Below, one piece after another: positions 1-5,185 of a stretch of DNA of 5,185 nucleotides. The stretch lies in contig JAUVCP010000205.1 in NCBI GenBank assembly GCA_030590765.1, positions 1-5,185 of the forward strand, in the 5' to 3' direction. Within the stretch, counting starts at the first letter, position 1. The number at the start of each line of letters is the position of its first letter. The notes below the pieces were generated by a model. It had not been told where the DNA came from. It searched no databases and saw only the letters and a program-made list of their open reading frames with translations. The position numbers were made by a program, and so were the translations under genes. Source of the stretch: Flavobacteriaceae bacterium (GTDB taxonomy: Bacteria; Bacteroidota; Bacteroidia; Flavobacteriales; Flavobacteriaceae).

Positions 1-60
1 ACTTTGGAACACAATGATAAAAGAAAATACAATTAAAACTCTATTACCCAAATTTCTCAT
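1..60 (-). CDS. Start of an exported protein of unknown function (5' partial, runs off the window)
   Basis: An ATG at 60-58 opens a frame that stays open to the window edge, giving 20 residues that begin MRNLGNRVLIVFSF. The segment is a short basic N-terminus (two Arg) followed by a hydrophobic stretch of about twelve residues, as in a Sec signal peptide; it is too short to show a cleavage site or lipobox. The start lies 13 nt after the GH92 stop, on the same strand, with an AT-rich leader, so it is probably the next gene of the same operon. It is most likely another secreted enzyme or binding protein of the glycan-use locus, but nothing in the visible residues identifies the family. Confidence 0.6.
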   Translation of the reverse strand, partial: MRNLGNRVLIVFSFIIVFQS

Positions 61-73
61 TTATTATATTATA

Positions 74-2404
74 TTAATTATTACTGTTTTTACTTAACGA
101 ATATGGGGCATTCTCCGGTTTACTTCCCCAGTCATTATTTGGCGTATCTCTCAGATAAAATTTTAATTCACCTCCTTTTTGAATATCTTCAAATTTGATA
201 AAAGTATTGTGATATGGTTTTCCATTTAAACTTGCGGATTCAATATAAAAATTATTTTTAGAATTTTTCTTTGCAGATATTGTAAATTCATTTCCATTCT
301 CCAGATGAATTATTGCCTTTTTGAATAAGGGACTTCCAATTACATATTGATCCACAGCCGGAGTTACCGGATAAAATCCTAAACTGCTAAAAATATACCA
401 TGCAGATGTTTGCCCGTTATCTTCATCTCCACAATACCCATCAGGTGTCGCACTATAAAGTTTGGTAAGCACTTCTCTTATCCATTTTTGTGTTTTATAA
501 GGAACTCCTGCATAATTATATAAATAGATCATATGTTGTACCGGCTGATTTCCATGTGCATAATTACCCATATTTACAATTTGCATCTCTCTGATCTCAT
601 GTATGGTAAATCCATAGTAGGAATCATCAAAATGTGGTGGCATTTCAAAGACTTCATCTAGTTTTGCCTCAAAATTCTTCTTTCCTCCCATTAGATCAAT
701 TAGTCCCTGAATATCATGAAAAACAGACCAGGTATAATGCAAACTATTTCCTTCCGTAAAGGCATCACCCCATTTTAATGGATTAAATGGTGATTGAAAA
801 GTCCCATCCTTGTTCTTACCTCTCATCCATTTCGTTTCAGGATCAAGTAAATGCTTATAATTTAAAGATTGCTTATAAAACTTATCTGCTAACTCTTTCT
901 TTCCCATTCTTTCAGCCATTTCAGCAATGGTGAAATCTGCAAATGCATACTCCAAAGTCCTTGCAGCATTCTCATTGAGACCAACATCATACGGAACATA
1001 TCCAAGCGAATTGTAATAATCAACCCCAGCTCTACCAACAGAGTTTACAGGACGTCCTTTGCCATCGGTTGCATTTTTAAGGACAGCCTCAAATAATATA
1101 TTCACATCTTTTTCAGCCATGTTTCCCTTTAAATAAGCATCTGCAATTATGGTGGCCGAATTGGAACCGATCATCACATCACGATGCCCGGGGCTGGCCC
1201 ATTCGGGTAACCACCCTGATTCTTTATAGGTATTCGCTAAACCTTCCATAATATGGCTGTTCAACTTAGGGTACATCAAATTAAAAAATGGAAATACTGC
1301 TCTAAAAGTATCCCAAAAACCATTATCGGTAAACATATATCCCGGTAATACTTTTCCATTGTATGGACTGTAATGGACTATTTTATTATCCTTGTCAAAT
1401 TCATAAAACTTTCTTGGAAACAATAAAACCCTGTACAAACTGGAATAAAAAGTTCGGATATGGTCAATATTATCATCTTTTATCTCTATTCTTCCTAATT
1501 CTTTTTCCCAAATTTGTTTTGCTTTTTCCTTAGTTTGATCAAAGGTGTCTTTTCCTATTTCTCTATTTAAACTAATCTGTGCCTGCTCTAAACTAATAAA
1601 AGAAGAAGCAACTTTTACATGTACTTTTTCTCCTTTTTCAGTTTTAAACCCTATAATAGCTCCAACATGTTCACCTTCGCTATCCAAAGTGTTATTTTGT
1701 AGTTTCCAGTCATCATTCCAGGTATGATTTACCTCAAAATCCTTATCAAATTCGGCAACAAAATAATTATGAAAATTATCAGGAACTCCTCCATTATTAT
1801 TTCTGCAATAACCAATTATCTTTCGCTCTTGCGGAATTATTTTCACCATAGATCCTTTAAAAAAACCATCTAGTAAGATATAAGATGTATCCGATTTCGG
1901 GAAAGTAAATTGAAAATGTGCTGCCCGCTCCGTAGGAGAAACTTCCATCGTAGCATCATAATCCGCCAAATACACTTTATAATGATAGGGCTTTACAGTT
2001 TCTGCTTTATGAGAAAACCAGGATGCTCGCTCATTTTCTTTAAACTTTAATTCCCCCGTTACAGCCATAAAAGAAAACGCAGCATAATCATTAAGCCACG
2101 GACTTGGTTGATGGGTTTGTTTGATTCCTCTTATTTTGTGTTCACGATATTTATAGGTCCATCCATCCCCCATTTTTGATGTCATGGGTGTCCAGAAATT
2201 CATCCCCCAGGGTGTAGCTATAGCAGGATAAGTATTTCCATTTGATAAACTAAACTCAGAATCGGTTCCCATTAAAGGATTTACGTAATCTACTAAATTA
2301 ATATCTAATATTTCTTCTTTGGAAAGTTTATAGTGATCCTCTTTACATGAAAAACTTAATAATAACATGAGAATTAAAACAACTCTGAATAATTTGCATA
2401 CCAT
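74..2404 (-). CDS. GH92 exo-alpha-mannosidase, surface or outer-membrane lipoprotein
   Basis: This 776-residue protein has the usual length of glycoside hydrolase family 92, which are Ca2+-dependent inverting exo-alpha-mannosidases. Residues 1-20 form a lipoprotein signal (hydrophobic core, then LLSFSC with the lipidated Cys at 20). The next residues, KED, resemble the Bacteroidota K-(D/E)2 surface-export signal. GH92 landmarks in order: VNPLMGT (41-47), the N-terminal beta-sandwich, NGFWDTF (361-367), GWLPEWASPGHRDVMIGSNS (397-416), FTEGN (549-553), IHEIREMQ (601-608), HGNQPVQH (618-625) and GDEDNGQTSAWY (659-670). By family knowledge, Glu551 should be the general acid and Asp660/Asp662 the base pair. 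These residues, and His602-Glu603, sit at a constant +18 offset from the residues I recall for B. thetaiotaomicron BT3990 (Glu533, His584-Glu585, Asp642/644). The active site therefore looks complete. One oddity is that the usual NAWQY after the acid reads NSLHY here. The start is the only in-frame ATG placing the signal peptide at the N-terminus; an in-frame stop lies about 30 nt upstream. Which alpha-linkage it cuts is inference. Confidence 0.93.
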   Translation of the reverse strand: MVCKLFRVVLILMLLLSFSCKEDHYKLSKEEILDINLVDYVNPLMGTDSEFSLSNGNTYPAIATPWGMNFWTPMTSKMGDGWTYKYREHKIRGIKQTHQPSPWLNDYAAFSFMAVTGELKFKENERASWFSHKAETVKPYHYKVYLADYDATMEVSPTERAAHFQFTFPKSDTSYILLDGFFKGSMVKIIPQERKIIGYCRNNNGGVPDNFHNYFVAEFDKDFEVNHTWNDDWKLQNNTLDSEGEHVGAIIGFKTEKGEKVHVKVASSFISLEQAQISLNREIGKDTFDQTKEKAKQIWEKELGRIEIKDDNIDHIRTFYSSLYRVLLFPRKFYEFDKDNKIVHYSPYNGKVLPGYMFTDNGFWDTFRAVFPFFNLMYPKLNSHIMEGLANTYKESGWLPEWASPGHRDVMIGSNSATIIADAYLKGNMAEKDVNILFEAVLKNATDGKGRPVNSVGRAGVDYYNSLGYVPYDVGLNENAARTLEYAFADFTIAEMAERMGKKELADKFYKQSLNYKHLLDPETKWMRGKNKDGTFQSPFNPLKWGDAFTEGNSLHYTWSVFHDIQGLIDLMGGKKNFEAKLDEVFEMPPHFDDSYYGFTIHEIREMQIVNMGNYAHGNQPVQHMIYLYNYAGVPYKTQKWIREVLTKLYSATPDGYCGDEDNGQTSAWYIFSSLGFYPVTPAVDQYVIGSPLFKKAIIHLENGNEFTISAKKNSKNNFYIESASLNGKPYHNTFIKFEDIQKGGELKFYLRDTPNNDWGSKPENAPYSLSKNSNN

Positions 2405-2500
2405 TTTACAACTTTTTTTAATTAATTTTCTTCATTTTCTAAGCTTTATTTATAAACTCTGGATGACAATTTTTTTTGACCATCATCCATTTTGAAATTT
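2405..2500 (-). other. Leader between the GH92 remnant and the intact GH92 gene
   Basis: This AT-rich stretch separates the last recognisable pseudogene codons from the GH92 start. Reading leftwards it holds a short open frame (2499-2446) that could be a degraded tail of the pseudogene but matches nothing I recognise. It also holds an imperfect hairpin (2488-2461, GGATGA paired with TCATCC around an A-rich loop), followed by an A-rich leader before the ATG at 2404. I see no convincing Bacteroidota -33/-7 promoter (TTTG and TAnnTTTG) and no U-tract that would make the hairpin a terminator. Translation of GH92 probably relies on the A-rich leader and read-through from the operon. Confidence 0.4.
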
Positions 2501-2857
2501 TTATTGGGGATCTAAAGAAAATATAGAATCTAATTTGCTTTCAAACAATTTCGCTACTCAAACCTTTTCAATCAAACCTTCTAAATTTTGTGGCACATAC
2601 CAATTGTACTGCCATGCATTACTTTTACAAAAATAAGGAGTGTATTCGTTATTCTTTAGGAATAAAATCTTTTAAAAAGATATCATTTTTATCTTTTAAT
2701 CTCATAAAGGTACTTTTTGAATCATACACATTCCTCCAGTTTTCCGATCTTTTTAAAAAGTATTTACAGAATCAGTCAAGCGAATTTGGTCAACATGTTT
2801 CTCACAACTAATAAAAAGTGTTAAAAACAATATAAATATCAACCCTTTATATTTCAT
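2501..2857 (-). pseudogene. Decayed second GH92 alpha-mannosidase gene with a large internal deletion
   Basis: Three adjoining minus-strand pieces read as one broken GH92. Piece A (2857-2753, 34 codons then TAA) is a lipoprotein signal (hydrophobic stretch ending LFISC, Cys18) followed by LTDSVNTF, the beginning of the family's N-terminal VNxFIGT motif. Piece B (2759-2649, shifted frame) reads FLKRSENWRNVYD, then STFMRLKDKN and FLKDFIP. This matches FYKQSLNYKHLLD onward in the intact neighbour (its residues 509-540). Piece C (2659-2501, back in A's frame) reads EYTPYFCKSNAWQYNWYVPQ, NLEGLIEKV, an in-frame TGA (2560-2558), then VAKLFESKLDSIFSLDP. This corresponds to neighbour residues 549-588. 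About 460 codons between A and B and roughly 190 C-terminal codons are missing, including the catalytic Asp pair; the general-acid position reads Lys. The ATG is 6 nt after the preceding stop, as expected for a former operon member. Alternatively piece A alone could be a tiny lipoprotein, but the VNTF ending argues for a remnant. Confidence 0.85.
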
Positions 2858-2863
2858 ACAAAC

Positions 2864-4000
2864 TTAATTCAAACTGGCTTTTGTATCTTTAATTGTTTGT
2901 AAATACTCTTCCGTTAGTGCTGGTCCATCAAAAAACGTAACACCAACAGCACCATTATTTTTTGCAAACAGAATGGCTTCTTTTAATTCGGCACCCGATT
3001 TGAACGGAGGTAGATATACTCCGGTACTCAACTCTGTGTTCATTCCTTTTAAGTCACTTACACCTTGTTTGGTTGCAAATCCGATCCAGTCGATCTCTTC
3101 ATCATAAAAACCATGATAGATCATAGGATAAACTCTATCTATATTCCATTTGTCCCAGCGTTGACGTACCATATGATCAGCCATTTCAGGATAAGGAAAA
3201 ACTGCAGCTGTTAACTTTTTATTGTATTTATGCACAATGGTATAAGCATCATCCACTACTCTTTTAATGGCATTCAAACGAAACTGTTTCCATTCCATAT
3301 CAATGGAAGTATTTCTACTTTTTAAAGGGTTTTTATGGTGTTCTTTTTCAAATTCAGCAATACAAGCATCACAATAACAAAAATCAAATTGAGGAAGTTC
3401 TACCTCTTGTTTTAGTTTATATTTTGGTAATAATGAAATAGGAAGAAAAATATCTGAAAATCGAATATAATCCAAGTGAACACTCTCTATTCCCTCCACT
3501 TTGGCCAACCCTTCTACAAGTTGTAATACGTGTTCACGTGATTCTTTTCGTGTTGGGCATAACCATTGGTAATAATCAACATACGGACGGGTATCAAAAC
3601 AAGATTTACCTTCTTTGCTAACTGCATACCATTCCGGGTGCTGAAGAGCCACAGAATCACCAGGCCTATTCATCGCCATAATCCAGGCATGTACTTTTAA
3701 GCCTTCTTTTTTTGCAACTGGAACCAGTCTATTTAATAATTTTGGATCCGTATTCGTATTGATCAGTATTTCATTAATACCGGCATTGCTATACTTTTTA
3801 AATTCCTTAACATAAGAACTGTCTGTTCTTTTACTGTTTGCCGTAATCCAGACACCAAAATCAAAACTAGGTTTTGCTATGGTAGTCACTTTTTCAACAG
3901 TGGTTTTTACCCCTTCTTTAATCTCTTGTTTTGTTTCTTTGTTACATGATATAAACACCAAAACTGAAATTAAAATAAATACTTTTAAATAATTCTTCAT
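2864..4000 (-). CDS. Family-10-like (GHL10/DUF187-type) glycosidase lipoprotein, substrate unknown
   Basis: The protein is 378 residues from the ATG at 4000. Residues 1-19 are a lipoprotein signal ending VFISC (Cys19), followed by a Lys/Glu/Thr-rich linker to about residue 45. A single (beta/alpha)8-type domain follows: FGVWITANS (48-56), a helix-strand unit ending INEILINTNT (75-84), KVHAWIMAMNRPGD (102-115), SVHLDYIRFSD (173-183), TAAVFPYPEM (264-273), VYPMIYHGFYD (290-300), TGVYLPP (326-332) and GAVGVTFFDG (350-359). The LDYIRF strand is the signature of the YngK/GHL10 group of putative glycosidases; Asp177 is a candidate catalytic or substrate-binding residue. A CxCxxC cluster (Cys208, 210, 213) plus Cys134 and Cys148 could hold a metal, as the Cys cluster of GH42 beta-galactosidases does. 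It lies 4 nt after the CBM9-like gene and 6 nt before the GH92 remnant. Context suggests a glycan linked to mannosides, but the bond cut, or whether it cuts at all, cannot be read from sequence. Confidence 0.75.
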   Translation of the reverse strand: MKNYLKVFILISVLVFISCNKETKQEIKEGVKTTVEKVTTIAKPSFDFGVWITANSKRTDSSYVKEFKKYSNAGINEILINTNTDPKLLNRLVPVAKKEGLKVHAWIMAMNRPGDSVALQHPEWYAVSKEGKSCFDTRPYVDYYQWLCPTRKESREHVLQLVEGLAKVEGIESVHLDYIRFSDIFLPISLLPKYKLKQEVELPQFDFCYCDACIAEFEKEHHKNPLKSRNTSIDMEWKQFRLNAIKRVVDDAYTIVHKYNKKLTAAVFPYPEMADHMVRQRWDKWNIDRVYPMIYHGFYDEEIDWIGFATKQGVSDLKGMNTELSTGVYLPPFKSGAELKEAILFAKNNGAVGVTFFDGPALTEEYLQTIKDTKASLN

Positions 4001-4020
4001 AATTCTACTTTTTTTGTTTT
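4001..4020 (-). promoter_or_regulatory. A-rich translation leader that decides the start of the glycosidase-like lipoprotein
   Basis: Just upstream of the ATG at 4000 the minus strand reads AAAACAAAAAAAGTAGAATT, the kind of A-rich leader that replaces a strong Shine-Dalgarno site in Bacteroidota. An ATG further upstream (4033) is in the same frame. It would add eleven polar, charged residues before the signal peptide and overlap the preceding gene by 29 nt. Starting at 4000 gives a normal signal peptide and a 4-nt gap, so translational coupling with the upstream stop (4007-4005) is likely. Confidence 0.6.
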
Positions 4021-5090
4021 CCAAATTTTCCATCTTCTGTGATATATAAGGTCTTTCCTGTAAAGGGACTTTTTAATGAAATCACATAACCAGCGATATG
4101 CATCTTTGTTTTAAGAGGTATCACTTTACCATCAACAGTTATAGATTCCGGCACTAAACTCTTATCCCAAAAATCATTCTTATTATAATGACTTCGTTGT
4201 GCTCTGTATATTTCATATAATTTATACTTTATCCTTTCATCTTTTCCATAGGTGAACACATCCTTATCTCCTACTTTCTTTTCTGAAAAATACACATATC
4301 CCCAATGTTCAGGTTCATGCATGTTGATCACTCCCTGTGGCGACCATACCCAATTGTGCTCAGGCAAATATTTACCAGTTTTCTTATCTTTTTTTCTGTG
4401 ATACTTTCCATTGATCAATTCAAAATCCCAATTCACTCTAGAAAAATTTACTCTCCAGGTTTTCCCTTTTGGAGAAATTATTTTATCATCATAGGTTTCA
4501 TTAATGGATTTCCAAGGAATTGCAATTTCAACAGTCCATTTTTTATCAATATCACTAGGATCATTCAATGTCCCATCAATATGTACAGCCGTTTTTATAT
4601 TTTTATAATCCCAATTGTTCAATACAAGTCCGCTATCTCTGTAAGGCTTAGTGATAAACAGATCCCAAATGGTGTTTAAAACATTCATTTCAAATTCATA
4701 ATAATTGTGTGTATCCCCATCAGGGTCAATAAAAATCTCAAAATCATTATTGTAAAAAACCACAGCATCTCTTTTGGTAATATCACCCCAAATATGTGGT
4801 TCTTCCAATTCTGTATAAAAATAAAAATTAGTATCATCCCACATCATTTTCATATGTGTGTGATAAGTTGGCTTTTTTACACCTTCAATATCAATAAAAT
4901 CATCTGTCCATGGTACTTTACTCCATGAGATTTCAATAGCCTTACCATCAATATCTATCTTTTCATTAGTATGATAAGCAATATAATTTTTAGGAATATT
5001 ATTCTTTTGATATTGTGATCTGACTGTATAATTTAAAACAAGAAACAAAATAAAAAAACCGACCCTATATTTAGATCTCAACATTTTCAT
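4005..5090 (-). CDS. Secreted CBM9-like carbohydrate-binding protein
   Basis: This 361-residue protein has a Sec signal peptide (basic MKMLRSKYRV, hydrophobic core, probable cleavage after VRS at 25) and no lipobox Cys, so it is probably soluble in the periplasm or secreted. Residues about 40-270 form a family 9-type carbohydrate-binding beta-sandwich. IDIDGKAIEISWSKVPWTDDF (45-65) is the typical opening. It is followed by MMWDDTNFYFYTELEEPHIW (82-101), VVFYNNDFEIFIDPDGDTHN (110-129) with its Asp-rich probable Ca2+ site, WTVEIAIPWKSI (185-196), WRVNFSRVNW (212-221), and WVWSPQGVINMHEPEHWGYV (247-266). These proteins occur beside glycosidases in Bacteroidota glycan loci and carry no catalytic residues I can identify. 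About 90 residues follow the sandwich, including LYEIYRAQRSHYNK (291-304), a tail I have seen only loosely described for this group. The gene starts 10 nt after the GH130 stop. It probably binds a glycan end for the neighbouring enzymes; the ligand is not predictable. A second ATG six bases downstream could also serve as start. Confidence 0.87.
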   Translation of the reverse strand: MKMLRSKYRVGFFILFLVLNYTVRSQYQKNNIPKNYIAYHTNEKIDIDGKAIEISWSKVPWTDDFIDIEGVKKPTYHTHMKMMWDDTNFYFYTELEEPHIWGDITKRDAVVFYNNDFEIFIDPDGDTHNYYEFEMNVLNTIWDLFITKPYRDSGLVLNNWDYKNIKTAVHIDGTLNDPSDIDKKWTVEIAIPWKSINETYDDKIISPKGKTWRVNFSRVNWDFELINGKYHRKKDKKTGKYLPEHNWVWSPQGVINMHEPEHWGYVYFSEKKVGDKDVFTYGKDERIKYKLYEIYRAQRSHYNKNDFWDKSLVPESITVDGKVIPLKTKMHIAGYVISLKSPFTGKTLYITEDGKFGKQKK

Positions 5091-5100
5091 ATAATTAAGT

Positions 5101-5185
5101 TTAAAGAGAGTTCTCCATCGTAAATTTTACTATCTCACTAATATTCCCAAAGGCCAATGCTACTACAGTATCTGCTGCACCATAA
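5101..5185 (-). CDS. C-terminal end of a probable GH130 beta-mannoside phosphorylase (3' partial)
   Basis: Only the last 27 codons lie in the window, open to the right edge and ending with TAA at 5103-5101. They begin YGAADTVVALAFGNISEI. A YYGAADTxxxxA strand followed by a short helix is how family 130 glycoside phosphorylases end; it closes the five-bladed propeller. Family members phosphorolyse beta-mannosides such as Man-beta-1,4-GlcNAc, Man-beta-1,4-Glc or beta-1,2-mannobiose to alpha-mannose-1-phosphate, though some are hydrolases. GH130 next to GH92 has precedent in N-glycan loci of Bacteroides (BT1032-BT1033), which supports the call. With the catalytic Asp and phosphate-binding residues outside the window, neither subgroup nor substrate can be read. 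The stop is 10 nt before the CBM9-like start, so the two are probably co-transcribed. Confidence 0.72.
   Translation of the reverse strand, partial: YGAADTVVALAFGNISEIVKFTMENSL

Noticed and set aside
1545..1727. Plus-strand open frame of 60 codons inside GH92
   Set aside because: Antisense shadow of the GH92 N-terminal half; no leader and no domain.
2461..2488. Imperfect hairpin (GGATGA / TCATCC with A-rich loop) upstream of GH92, considered as a terminator or attenuator
   Set aside because: The stem is only six base pairs plus three after a bulge, and no U-tract follows in the transcribed direction.
2446..2499. Short minus-strand frame reading MDDGQKKLSSRVYK before a stop, considered as the C-terminal end of the GH92 remnant
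   Set aside because: It resembles no part of the intact GH92 and is too short to assign; mentioned only as a possible degraded tail.
2590..2811. Plus-strand open frame of 73 codons in the gap between the glycosidase-like gene and GH92
   Set aside because: It is antisense to the GH92 remnant, whose minus-strand frames match a known family; the plus-strand product has no recognisable domain, and the start has no sensible leader.
2405..2863. Insertion sequence or transposon as the cause of the gap
   Set aside because: No terminal inverted repeats, target duplications or transposase remnants are visible; a deletion explains the pieces.
4305..4679. Plus-strand open frame of 124 codons inside the CBM9-like gene
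   Set aside because: It lies wholly within a well-supported minus-strand gene and its Ile/Phe-rich composition is what AT-rich antisense reading gives.
4707..4928. Plus-strand open frame of 73 codons inside the CBM9-like gene
   Set aside because: Antisense shadow of the conserved beta-sandwich coding region; no family features.
1..5185. CRISPR array, tRNA, rRNA or riboswitch
   Set aside because: No spaced direct repeats, tRNA-like cloverleaf or structured leader was seen on either strand; nearly all the window is protein-coding or pseudogene.

Overview
The window is AT-rich (roughly one-third G+C by eye). Every gene I can support lies on the minus strand, so transcription runs from position 5185 towards position 1. 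Exported proteins with Bacteroidota-type lipoprotein signals, A-rich start leaders in place of strong Shine-Dalgarno sites, and the enzyme families present all suggest a Bacteroidota genome, most likely a Flavobacteriia-type organism. That taxonomic call is inference, because no rRNA or marker gene is present.

In transcription order the layout is: (1) the last 27 codons of a probable GH130 mannoside phosphorylase (5185-5101); (2) a secreted CBM9-like carbohydrate-binding protein (5090-4005); (3) a lipoprotein of the family-10-like/GHL10 glycosidase group (4000-2864); (4) a decayed GH92 alpha-mannosidase gene filling what looks like an intergenic gap (about 2857-2501); (5) an intact GH92 alpha-mannosidase lipoprotein (2404-74); (6) the first 20 codons of a further exported protein (60-1). 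Spacings between successive genes are 10, 4, 6 and 13 nt, apart from the pseudogene's 3' side. This tight packing indicates one operon, a fragment of a polysaccharide utilisation locus.

The combination of GH92 and GH130 points to alpha-mannan or high-mannose N-glycan breakdown. In that reading GH92 trims alpha-mannose outside or at the surface of the cell. The CBM9-like protein and the unassigned glycosidase-like lipoprotein bind or cut another linkage. GH130 then phosphorolyses a beta-mannoside core to mannose-1-phosphate. No SusC/SusD pair, regulator or transporter is in the window.

The most informative hidden signal is the GH92 remnant between 2864 and 2405. It keeps a lipoprotein signal and the start of the GH92 N-terminal motif. 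These are joined, out of frame, directly to the catalytic-core segment about 460 codons further on, followed by another frameshift, an internal stop and loss of the C-terminal part. It was a different GH92 type from the intact neighbour, so the locus once carried two non-identical alpha-mannosidases.
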